NCBI RefSeq assembly: GCF_910583865.1
Contig: NZ_CAJTYX010000059.1
Coordinates: 1-11,649, forward strand
Direction of reading: 5' to 3'
DNA: 11,649 bases
From: an uncultured Muribaculum sp.
GTDB lineage: Bacteria > Bacteroidota > Bacteroidia > Bacteroidales > Muribaculaceae
Shown: positions 1-6,050 of the stretch, piece after piece
Layout of the letters: each line of letters starts with the position of its first letter
How positions within the stretch are numbered: position 1 is the stretch's first letter
The notes under the pieces: generated by a model
Told to the model about the DNA's origin: nothing
Databases searched by the model: none
The model's input: the letters and a program-made list of their open reading frames with translations, nothing else
Translations under genes and position numbers: made by a program

Positions 1-55
1 GCGCACCTGGTTTGGGACCAGGTGGTCGCAGGTTCGAATCCTGTCACCCCGACCA
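1..55 (+). tRNA. tRNA-Pro (anticodon TGG), 3' part
   Basis: Only the 3' part of the gene is in the window. The anticodon arm is CCTGG-TTTGGGA-CCAGG, which places TGG at the anticodon and so reads proline codons. The T arm is GCAGG-TTCGAAT-CCTGT. The 3' acceptor strand CACCCCG is followed by discriminator A and an encoded CCA ending at position 55. The 5' half lies upstream of the window. The 3' ends of tRNA genes are common integration sites, which matters because the next 2 kb looks accessory. I saw no second copy of the tRNA 3' end in this window. Confidence 0.95.
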
Positions 56-60
56 GATGG

Positions 61-104
61 AGCGAAATTGCCTGCGGCTCAGCGAGCCGCGGGCAATTTC
101 CGCT
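61..104. repeat. Long near-perfect hairpin after the tRNA
   Basis: AGCG plus AAATTGCC plus GCGGCTC (61-80) pairs with GAGCCGC plus GGCAATTT plus CGCT (84-104) across a 3-nt loop. There is one T-G wobble (73/91) and one bulged C (100). That is a stem of about 20 bp starting 5 nt after the tRNA CCA. No T tract follows, so it is not a textbook intrinsic terminator. It could act in tRNA 3' processing or termination, or be a palindromic repeat unit. Confidence 0.65.
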
Positions 105-167
105 CTAAGCCGGAACAGAACCGGGACATGGCAGATTCCGGGCCGGTATCGAAAGTTGTTGCCTAAG

Positions 168-210
168 TTCATATTTGACTGATTTTAAGGCAAAAACCAT
201 CAAATATGAA
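168..210. repeat. 11-bp perfect inverted repeat
   Basis: TTCATATTTGA (168-178) is repeated inverted as TCAAATATGAA (200-210), separated by 21 nt. A second, imperfect pair lies next to it: TTGCCTAA near 160 and TTAAGGCAA near 185. It lies beyond the terminator of the 163-aa gene and before the tRNA. The 56-278 stretch holds no gene that I can support. The role is unknown; an attachment-site or operator-like structure is possible. Confidence 0.5.
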
Positions 211-224
211 TGGGTGGTAAAAGG

Positions 225-253
225 CAAAAAAGCCCGTGCCGTTAGAGCACGAG
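225..253 (-). terminator. Intrinsic terminator of the 163-aa gene
   Basis: On the minus strand, GCTCGTGC pairs with GCACGGGC (one mismatch) around a 7-nt loop, followed directly by TTTTTT. It starts about 25 nt past the stop codon of the upstream minus-strand gene, as expected for its terminator. Confidence 0.75.
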
Positions 254-278
254 CCGAGAAAATCAAAAAGTATCTATA

Positions 279-770
279 TCATTCGATTGTTAGATGAGAG
301 GGTGGGACACCATCGAGTTTGTAGAATACGATTATGGTGATCAATGCGCCATTGTCCATGAATCCGTTATTGCGACCGCCCATATATACTTCGTACTCAA
401 CATGTTCAGCAAGAGCACGCCGAAAATCGGACTGTATGGGGATAAGTGGAGTGCCGAGCTTCACCCCGTCGAGGGTACGGACACATATATCGTCTGAACT
501 CGTCTCGTACAGCTCCAGAGCATCTCCGGCTGACAGGTAGTCCACTTCCGCCACAGCCTTACGCCCATGCACGTTAAGCATGAATACCTCCGCAGAGAAG
601 TCGGCATGCGCGTCTGCGATATCACGCAGACGCTCCGCTTCCGGGGACATTTTCTGAGACGACTCCGAAGCCTTTGCTGGGACATGGGACCCTGAACCGG
701 ATTTCATCTCTGTGCGGAAAGCAAGAGCCAAAAATATAACGCCAATTATGGTGCAGACGGCTATGAACAT
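279..770 (-). CDS. Small membrane-anchored protein, weakly HIRAN-like
   Basis: This is a 163-aa protein. Residues 2-18 are strongly hydrophobic (FIAVCTIIGVIFLALAF), a single N-terminal membrane anchor or uncleaved signal. A polar linker (about 20-48) and a soluble domain follow. Residues about 62-130 have a HIRAN-like rhythm: a hydrophobic strand, 'AGDALELYE', 'ICVRTLDGVKLG', then 'RALAEHVEYEVYM'. HIRAN domains bind DNA ends or accompany nucleases, but the usual NPYD-type motif is absent, so this match is weak. The start is fixed: an in-frame TAA lies 24 nt upstream of this ATG. It is the last gene of the minus-strand accessory group and has a clear terminator. No clear promoter is visible in the 188-nt AT-rich gap (771-958). 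The function is unknown. Confidence 0.75.
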   Translation of the reverse strand: MFIAVCTIIGVIFLALAFRTEMKSGSGSHVPAKASESSQKMSPEAERLRDIADAHADFSAEVFMLNVHGRKAVAEVDYLSAGDALELYETSSDDICVRTLDGVKLGTPLIPIQSDFRRALAEHVEYEVYMGGRNNGFMDNGALITIIVFYKLDGVPPSHLTIE

Positions 771-947
771 GGTATGAAAAAATTTAAATGGTTATTTACG
801 GTTGAATACCCATCCATAAATGGCATCCTACGATATAAAATCGAGGTATGCAACAGAAATATTTCAATGCAGGATAAAAAATGCTTGTGTGGATTTTTGG
901 AAAAATAGCAATGTAATCATTACTGTTATGAAACACCCTCTTGCGTT

Positions 948-958
948 GTCTTAAGTAG
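948..958 (+). repeat. GTCTTAAGTAG motif, left copy
   Basis: This is the first of three exact 11-bp copies within 700 bp. It abuts the stop codon of the DUF5053-like gene (stop at 959-961). The preceding T (947) is shared with the right copy. The orientation is opposite to the right copy and the same as the middle one. Confidence 0.7.
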
Positions 959-1360
959 TTAATGAGATAAATTAATTGAGGTTTGTTGAATGACTACCCC
1001 CATTTTGTGGAGGGCATCGGAGAATATCTTTAACTCGGTTTCTGAAAATGCTGCCGGCTTTCCGTTGACGATGGATCGGTTTAGCCTCTGATAAAGCCAT
1101 GTCCGGTCTTTATTGAAGAAACGTTTTGCAATATAGGATAGGTTCAGAAATTCGGAAGCCTCACCCATGATGACTTTGACATCTATGTCCGGACGTTTCC
1201 TCCTGCTTATGGCTTTGCGTAGATAATCCCCTGCCTCCCTTCTATCTTCAAGGGAGGATGCCATAGCGAATGCCTCCTTCATCAAGGCGTCCGTTTCTGT
1301 CGCCGATAATGTAGGGCTGGCGGCTATTCGGTCGATTATCGCTTTAATTTCTGGTTTCAT
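959..1360 (-). CDS. DUF5053-like small protein
   Basis: This is a 133-aa soluble protein. The C-terminal half carries a signature I associate with the DUF5053 family of Bacteroides and their mobile elements: 'LSYIAKRFFNKDRTWLYQRLN' at about 74-94, then 'VNGKPAAFSETE' at 98-109. The 'YIAKRFF...TWLYQRLN' run resembles a helix-turn-helix, so DNA binding is plausible but unproven. The N-terminal 60 residues are helical and charged. A weak AGGA ribosome site lies about 10 nt before the ATG. The gene is flanked by two copies of GTCTTAAGTAG: one next to its stop, one 20 nt upstream of its start. It lies between the 57-aa ORF and the 163-aa gene on the same strand, perhaps as one transcript. The family name is from memory and was not checked. 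Confidence 0.8.
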   Translation of the reverse strand: MKPEIKAIIDRIAASPTLSATETDALMKEAFAMASSLEDRREAGDYLRKAISRRKRPDIDVKVIMGEASEFLNLSYIAKRFFNKDRTWLYQRLNRSIVNGKPAAFSETELKIFSDALHKMGVVIQQTSINLSH

Positions 1361-1380
1361 GTGACGTATCCTTTATTAAA

Positions 1381-1391
1381 GTCTTAAGTAG
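1381..1391 (+). repeat. GTCTTAAGTAG motif, middle copy
   Basis: This exact copy lies 20 nt upstream of the DUF5053-like start codon. It is followed by GCATG, matching the ACATG that follows the right copy except for one base. The position fits an operator or leader element for the downstream gene. No consensus promoter is visible around it. Confidence 0.7.
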
Positions 1392-1423
1392 GCATGTAAT
1401 ATTAACTTATAAAGGAGTCCCGA

Positions 1424-1454
1424 AGCCCGGTAGCGGCCTCCGGGGCTCTTTTTT
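1424..1454 (+). terminator. Plus-strand intrinsic terminator without an obvious gene
   Basis: AGCCCGG (1424-1430) pairs with CCGGGGCT (1440-1447, one bulged G) across a 9-nt loop, followed by CTTTTTT (1448-1454). The T tract is on the plus strand, yet the genes on both sides are on the minus strand. It may be bidirectional, stopping minus-strand reading between the 57-aa ORF and the DUF5053-like gene, although minus-strand Ts are sparse. Alternatively it may end a short plus-strand RNA. Confidence 0.6.
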
Positions 1455-1457
1455 CTG

Positions 1458-1631
1458 TCACTCCTCCGTCAATAGGACAGCGACGTAAGCTCTTATAAGC
1501 TCATCCACTATCTTGAAGAAGTCCGATTCTGACAGCCACCCATCTTCGATTAGCCGCTGTTCATTTCGGAAGTAGCACCTCAATTCATTGAGGATTTCTA
1601 TCCGGTCATTTAAACCTGTTAATGTTCTCAT
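1458..1631 (-). CDS. 57-aa hypothetical protein
   Basis: I translated this short ORF by hand. It starts MRTLTGLNDRIEILNELR, contains CYFRNEQRLIEDGWLSESDF, and ends IRAYVAVLLTEE. The product is acidic, probably all helical, with no membrane segment or recognised motif. Support for a real gene is positional. A near-consensus Bacteroidetes promoter ends about 18 nt upstream of its ATG, and the GTCTTAAGTAG motif sits between promoter and start. The stop codon is followed directly by the hairpin at 1424-1454. The leader would be only about 12 nt. It may be a regulator or accessory partner of the DUF5053-like gene downstream, which is inference. Confidence 0.6.
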   Translation of the reverse strand: MRTLTGLNDRIEILNELRCYFRNEQRLIEDGWLSESDFFKIVDELIRAYVAVLLTEE

Positions 1632-1633
1632 GT

Positions 1634-1644
1634 CTACTTAAGAC
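1634..1644 (-). repeat. GTCTTAAGTAG motif, right copy (operator-like)
   Basis: Read on the minus strand, this copy begins 5 nt downstream of the -7 box, so it covers the predicted transcription start. It ends 2 nt before the ATG of the 57-aa ORF. A repressor bound here would block initiation. It is inverted relative to the other two copies. Confidence 0.65.
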
Positions 1645-1648
1645 ACCT

Positions 1649-1679
1649 CAAAGTTAATAATCTTTTGATTATTGACAAA
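1649..1679 (-). promoter_or_regulatory. Bacteroidetes-type promoter with palindromic spacer
   Basis: On the minus strand, TTTG (1679-1676), a 19-bp spacer and TAACTTTG (1656-1649) match the Bacteroidetes housekeeping consensus TTTG-N19-TAnnTTTG exactly. The spacer contains a perfect palindrome, AATAATC-TTTT-GATTATT on the plus strand (1656-1673), placed where a dimeric repressor could bind. It drives the 57-aa ORF and possibly the DUF5053-like gene beyond it. Confidence 0.75.
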
Positions 1680-1780
1680 ATTCTCAAGCAAAAATATGTG
1701 ATTGGCCGGTGGGGAATCGGAAATACTGTAACTGCGGATTATATGTTTGCCCGTTTGTGTCTGCGGGATTTCGATCTTTA

Positions 1781-1831
1781 GGGTGGGGGATAGAACCAAG
1801 GCGGGGGAGGGGGTGTTAGTACTTTACTAAC
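1781..1831 (+). promoter_or_regulatory. G-run cluster plus palindrome upstream of the 78-aa gene
   Basis: Four G runs (1781-1783, 1785-1789, 1803-1807, 1809-1813) with loops of 1, 13 and 1 nt could form a G-quadruplex. A perfect palindrome, GTTAGTA-CTT-TACTAAC (1815-1831), follows directly, 19 nt before the ATG at 1851. A TATGTTTG box at 1742-1749 matches the -7 consensus but lacks a good -33 partner. If it is used, the leader would be about 95 nt and contain both elements. The rest of 1680-1780 shows nothing clear. Confidence 0.4.
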
Positions 1832-1850
1832 TGTAAACAAGTAATGTCCT

Positions 1851-2087
1851 ATGAACGACAGAATTTCCTATGAGGAGAAGAAAGAGCTTCCCGACAGCGT
1901 TTTCGGGTTGCCCGAACGCCGTGAGTACCCTATGCCCGATGCGGCACACGTGCGTGCCGCCGAAGCCTATTTCCGATATTGCCCCGAAGAGCTGAAGCCG
2001 AAGCTCGCCCGTGCCATACTTGCCCGCGCCAAAGAGTACGGTGTCGACGTGGAGAGTCCCACCGTCCTCTCCTACGCTGCCCAATGA
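1851..2087 (+). CDS. 78-aa protein with phage-type LPDS-FGLP-YPMPD motif
   Basis: This is a small soluble protein. Residues 13-44 read 'LPDSVFGLPERREYPMPD' then 'AHVRAAEAYFRYC'. That is the pattern of a short domain found alone in gut Bacteroidales and attached to phage head proteins (DUF6582-like in my memory): an LPDxxFxLP start, a YPMxDxxH core and a helical tail. The tail here is helical and basic (about 47-65). The function of the family is not known to me. It is the only plus-strand gene in the first 10 kb and converges on the AlbA_2 gene, with a strong hairpin between them. The G-rich leader upstream may regulate it. The start is the first ATG in frame with good codon use. Confidence 0.75.
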   Translation: MNDRISYEEKKELPDSVFGLPERREYPMPDAAHVRAAEAYFRYCPEELKPKLARAILARAKEYGVDVESPTVLSYAAQ

Positions 2088-2141
2088 CGCGACGGGGGAT
2101 AATCAAATAAATTTGTGTGCGTGAGATTATGATTTGATGCA

Positions 2142-2183
2142 CCGTCTCCCCGCATGGATATAAGTGGAGATGCGGGGAGACGG
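2142..2183. terminator. 14-bp perfect hairpin between convergent genes
   Basis: CCGTCTCCCCGCAT (2142-2155) pairs perfectly with ATGCGGGGAGACGG (2170-2183) around a 14-nt loop. It lies 11 nt past the stop of the minus-strand AlbA_2 gene and 54 nt past the stop of the plus-strand 78-aa gene, so it probably serves both as a bidirectional terminator or 3' stabiliser. A true T tract is absent on both sides. Confidence 0.65.
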
Positions 2184-2193
2184 GGAGGGCGGG

Positions 2194-5100
2194 TCAGCGG
2201 GTGGCGCGGAGGGACTTGATTTCCTTGGGGGTGAGGGGGTCGCCTTTGCCGTTGATGCCTCGGACGTAGACGGCGCCGTCGGTCATGGGGATGACGACCG
2301 GCGCGCGGCGCACGTCGATGCGGCACACCCATTTCCCGTCGATGAAGTCAAACTCCGGCTTCACATAGTCGGGGTATAGCACCACGCCTTCCGGAGCGGC
2401 GCCGAAGTGGCGGCGCATGCCGTTGTCGAGCAGCAGGCGGAACTTGTCCTTCACATCCTGCAAGTCGTAGCCGTCGACACCTCCGTTGAGGTACATGAAG
2501 TCGGCATGCAGACCCACGGGCACGCCGGCGTTGTTGACGCCGATGAAGAGGGTGCCACCCTTCTGGTTGAGCATCGCGTCGATCCCCTTCATTATGTCGG
2601 CCACCTGCAGGCGCGGGTCGGCGGACATGTGGCGATCGCGCTCGGGCGGATAGACGAGGGATGCCTTGAACTCCGTGTAGAGATCCTCCTCGGCGGCCAC
2701 GCGCGTGTGCAGTTCGTCGGGCATGCGCAGGTCGAGCAGGCGGTAGATCTCGCGCTTGAGCGCCTGGCGCGCCTCGTAGACCTCTATGCCGCGCAGGAAG
2801 TTGTAGGACATCACCAACCGCGCCAGTGCGCCGAGCAGCGTGTCGTCGGCTCCGGCGGCGGCATCGACCAACACCCCCGACTCCTGCCAGGGGGTGTCGA
2901 GGCGTGAGAGCACTCGCAGCACCGTGAGGCTACGGCGAGTGTCGGGATCGCCCTGAGCGATCATGGAGGCGCGGCGGTCGAGGGCATCAAACTTGTCGCG
3001 GTCGATGCGTCCCATGGCGGCAAACGCCCACAAGGCCTCGATGAGTGTCATCTTCACCTCGTAGACCTCGCGCAGGAAGCTGTCGTCGAGTATCGCCGAC
3101 AGCAGCCGTGCCAGGGCGAGATGGTTGTAGGCCGGGGCATAGTCGGCATGGCACATTGATGCCACGCTGTCGACAAGGCGTATAAGTTCGCGCACCTCGT
3201 CGGGTTGGAGGTAGATTTCAGGCTCCTGAGGCAGGGCTACCGTGCCCTCGTCTGTATCGGTCTGGACGGAATCGACCGGAGGCGTGTAGAGCGCCCCGTC
3301 GGCATACCGGCTGAGGAGATAGTAGAACGCGTTGCGCTTGAACTTGAAGAGGTTGTCGGTCTTTTCCTCTATGTCGAGGAAATGGCCGTTGATGAAAAGA
3401 CGGTTGTCGGGCCGTGAGTTGATGTAGTCGACCTGGGTGTAGACCACTTCGTTGGGCATCAGCTCCTCGCGCGGAGCCTTGAACACCACGGGAAAACCTG
3501 CATCGGTGACCCCGAACCACTGGTTGGTGGCCGACCGGTAGTCGTAGAGGTACGTGCGGCACTCCTCGCGTGTGTCGCGCGCCTCGGTGGCGAGTTTTAT
3601 GGTAAGCTCGCGTATCCCCTTGCGCATGGAGAAGCGCAGCAGTCCGGTGGCGGAGTCCACCTCCTCCACGACAGCCTTCAGCAGGAATGGCTTGCCGGAT
3701 TCGAAGTCGCGGAAATCCTCCACCTTTGCCGCCAGCGGATAGATTACGATGTCAAACGTATTGATCGTGCCCTGTCCCTTGTAACCATCTTCCTCGACCA
3801 CGCATAGGAAATTATGTGGGTTGTCGGCCAGTGCGCCCACGATGCGCACGGACACAGTCTGTCCCACTGCCGGAGTTACTGGCGTCTTTACCGGGGGCTC
3901 CGTCTTTGTTGCCATCGGCTTCTGCGGGGAGCAGAGTGCCTGCTCCAGCTCATTCCAGAGCGCGTGGAGGCGGCTCAGATCAGCCATGTCGGCAGAAGGC
4001 TTCTCGTCAAGCTTGCCGTCGAGCATCACCTGCACGCGGCGCGGCGCGAACATGTCGGCGGGAATCACGTTGTGTGACCCTGATGTGTCGGGGTGCGACA
4101 GCGTGATCACGCTGTCGCGAAGCCGGATCATGGCCGTGCTCCCCTCGTAGACACCCTGCACCGGCATGCCGCGATGCTGCACCGGGCGCGACAGGCGCGT
4201 GGAGCATAGCAACGACACGTCGTCGAGGTCGTTCCAGCCGAACTCGACGGCATCCTCGTTCTCGCCGAGGAGCGTGCAGAAAGCCTTGTCGATAAGCTCA
4301 CGGCTGCGCTTGTCTATAAGCATCGACGCATAGCGGTAGAGCATGGCGCGGTAGAGGTTCCACGATGCAAAGTCGCGTCCGGAGGTGAGGAGGAGCTGCA
4401 GGGCGAGGGCCACTATCATCTCGCGCACGGAGGCCTTGTTGACAGAGTCGACGAGCTTGCTCTCGTTCTGGATGAATATGTCGAGCATCTCTATGAACGC
4501 CTTGCTGTAGAGCTTGTCGAAGCGCGGCTGGGCGTGCCGGTCGCGGATTATGTCGAATATGTCGGTCACATAGCGCCGCAGATACTCGGTGCGGAGCGTG
4601 AACAGCGACATGAGCACTCTCATGCGCCGTTCGGGCTGGTAGAGGTAACCAGACAGCTTCAACGTGTCTATGGCATCGTCGATAAACGCCTGCTCCCTGC
4701 CGTCGAGCAGCAGCCATATGGCCTCGCGGTAATCTGCCGCGTGGGTGATGATGCGCGACAGGCGTGCCTGGATACCCTCATGGGATGACGGCGGGAATGC
4801 GCCGAGTATGCTACCGCGCTCCAGCACTCCGGTGGCTATGGCGATGTATCGCTCGAGCCAGCGCAGTTTGCGCTGCATATAGGCTTCGGGGCGCGGGCTC
4901 CCCTTGGGATTGAGCCATTGGGCGAAATTGCGCTCGACGGCCTCCAGCGCGGCGATCACCCAGCGCGGATCGGAGCTTTCACACAGGGCGAGCGCTTCGC
5001 CCAACACGCTGTGGGAGCGCATGAATTTCATTATCCATTCGCCGGTGATGGCGCTTTCCGGATCGAACATGGCTATCTGCTCCGGCACCACCGCCAACGA

Positions 5101-5535
5101 GGCGGGACGCTCTTTCTCGTAGTCGACGAGCGCCAGCTGGACTGTGCCGTTCTCTATAGCCTTCACGCGGCAGACTATGCGCTTGAAGCGCTGTAGCCGG
5201 CGCCTGCCGAAGTCGGTGAGCGGAAACGTGAAGCCGTTGAGGTCGTCGCGCACCTTGTAGCCCCCTGCCTTCAGACCCGACAGCACGCAGAATGCGTAGT
5301 CCTCGCCCACTGTGTAGAATTGCGGGAGTATCGTGTCGATATCCTGCTCCATCTTCCCGTCGGGGCGCAGCACGCATGTGATGCTTTCGGGGAGGTTGTC
5401 GCGCTGAAAGCTGTAGGCAGGCACTCGGTAGGTCTTGCCGAAAGCGTTGATGTTGAAAAACAGTTTCCCCGACTCGCGGTTTACCTCTATCTCGCGAGCG
5501 GGGAATGTATATTTCTTTCCTTTGTCCGGAGTCAT
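2194..5535 (-). CDS. Large multidomain protein with C-terminal Schlafen/AlbA_2 domain
   Basis: This is a 1113-aa soluble protein starting MTPDKGKKYTF. The start at 5535 is preferred because the longer reading overlaps queF, while this ATG lies 7 nt after the queF stop. Layout: a beta-rich module, perhaps OB/S1-like (about 8-140); a long helical region (about 165-430); further beta-rich segments (about 455-505, 557-640, 657-722), separated by a Pro/Thr linker (about 538-557); a second helical region (775-940); and AlbA_2 (about 945-1095). The AlbA_2 signature is clear: E950-x4-E955-F-K957, then GGTLFIGV (993-1000) and GVPVG. Schlafen nucleases use two Glu spaced five apart and a later Asp in GVDD; here both Glu are kept but the Asp position is Asn1002 (GVNN). 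AlbA_2 is usually N-terminal with an ATPase or wHTH partner, so its C-terminal place is unusual. RNA or nucleic-acid binding is likely; the function is unknown. Last gene of the queF operon. Confidence 0.9.
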   Translation of the reverse strand: MTPDKGKKYTFPAREIEVNRESGKLFFNINAFGKTYRVPAYSFQRDNLPESITCVLRPDGKMEQDIDTILPQFYTVGEDYAFCVLSGLKAGGYKVRDDLNGFTFPLTDFGRRRLQRFKRIVCRVKAIENGTVQLALVDYEKERPASLAVVPEQIAMFDPESAITGEWIMKFMRSHSVLGEALALCESSDPRWVIAALEAVERNFAQWLNPKGSPRPEAYMQRKLRWLERYIAIATGVLERGSILGAFPPSSHEGIQARLSRIITHAADYREAIWLLLDGREQAFIDDAIDTLKLSGYLYQPERRMRVLMSLFTLRTEYLRRYVTDIFDIIRDRHAQPRFDKLYSKAFIEMLDIFIQNESKLVDSVNKASVREMIVALALQLLLTSGRDFASWNLYRAMLYRYASMLIDKRSRELIDKAFCTLLGENEDAVEFGWNDLDDVSLLCSTRLSRPVQHRGMPVQGVYEGSTAMIRLRDSVITLSHPDTSGSHNVIPADMFAPRRVQVMLDGKLDEKPSADMADLSRLHALWNELEQALCSPQKPMATKTEPPVKTPVTPAVGQTVSVRIVGALADNPHNFLCVVEEDGYKGQGTINTFDIVIYPLAAKVEDFRDFESGKPFLLKAVVEEVDSATGLLRFSMRKGIRELTIKLATEARDTREECRTYLYDYRSATNQWFGVTDAGFPVVFKAPREELMPNEVVYTQVDYINSRPDNRLFINGHFLDIEEKTDNLFKFKRNAFYYLLSRYADGALYTPPVDSVQTDTDEGTVALPQEPEIYLQPDEVRELIRLVDSVASMCHADYAPAYNHLALARLLSAILDDSFLREVYEVKMTLIEALWAFAAMGRIDRDKFDALDRRASMIAQGDPDTRRSLTVLRVLSRLDTPWQESGVLVDAAAGADDTLLGALARLVMSYNFLRGIEVYEARQALKREIYRLLDLRMPDELHTRVAAEEDLYTEFKASLVYPPERDRHMSADPRLQVADIMKGIDAMLNQKGGTLFIGVNNAGVPVGLHADFMYLNGGVDGYDLQDVKDKFRLLLDNGMRRHFGAAPEGVVLYPDYVKPEFDFIDGKWVCRIDVRRAPVVIPMTDGAVYVRGINGKGDPLTPKEIKSLRATR

Positions 5536-5542
5536 ACTGGTG

Positions 5543-6013
5543 TCATTGTTCTGGGAACGAGGCGAGCATGCGGGCATGAGCCATGTCGCGGTGCTCCTCG
5601 TCGGCGTAGTTGGCGAAGGGGTGGATGGCAATGCCGCCGCGCGGTGTGAAGATGCCCTTTACCTCCAGATAGCGCGGATCCATCAGCTTTACAAGATCTT
5701 TCATGATTATGTTCACGCAGTCCTCGTGGAAGTCACCGTGGTTCCTGAAGCTGAACAGATAGAGTTTCAGGCTCTTGCTCTCTACCATGCGATCGCGCGG
5801 AATGTAGCTGATGATTATTTTTGCGAAATCGGGCTGTCCGGTCTTGGGGCACAGCGACGTGAATTCCGGACAGTGAAACGTTACGAGATACTCGTTGCCG
5901 GGGTGCTTGTTGGGGAAAGTCTCGAGCACTTCGGGTGAATATCTGTCGGGATAATGTGTGGCCGTGTTGCCCAGGAGGCTCAGGGCCGGCATCTCATCTT
6001 CTTTACGTGACAT
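5543..6013 (-). CDS. queF: NADPH-dependent 7-cyano-7-deazaguanine reductase (type I)
   Basis: QueF reduces preQ0 to preQ1 with NADPH, a late step in making the tRNA wobble base queuosine. It is cytosolic. The 156-aa product has the short unimodular (type I) form. The catalytic cysteine is in FTSLCPKTGQPDF (Cys55), the proton donor is Asp62, the signature ESKSLKLY is at 78-85, and NHGDFHED gives His96 and Glu97. As I recall them, these numbers equal those reported for the Bacillus subtilis enzyme, so the N-terminus is probably right; Met8 is an alternative start. It lies 37 nt after the C69 peptidase gene and 7 nt before the AlbA_2 gene, so it is probably in one operon with them. No preQ1 riboswitch is visible upstream. 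Confidence 0.96.
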   Translation of the reverse strand: MSRKEDEMPALSLLGNTATHYPDRYSPEVLETFPNKHPGNEYLVTFHCPEFTSLCPKTGQPDFAKIIISYIPRDRMVESKSLKLYLFSFRNHGDFHEDCVNIIMKDLVKLMDPRYLEVKGIFTPRGGIAIHPFANYADEEHRDMAHARMLASFPEQ

Positions 6014-6050
6014 GGGTGTATTGCTGTGATGACGTTTCGATTGGTGGTGG

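Noticed and set aside
948..1644. A MITE-like element bounded by the outer inverted motif copies
   Set aside because: The repeats are only 11-12 bp, no target duplication is visible, a third direct copy lies inside, and promoter overlap favours operators.
2407..2907. Plus-strand ORF of 166 codons antisense to the AlbA_2 gene
   Set aside because: It is one of many open frames opposite a GC-rich coding sequence, with low-complexity His/Val/Glu composition and no promoter or family likeness.
5536..5631. 32-residue N-terminal extension of the AlbA_2 protein
   Set aside because: It overlaps the end of queF in another frame and is Ser/Pro/Thr-rich; the ATG at 5535, just after the queF stop, fits better.
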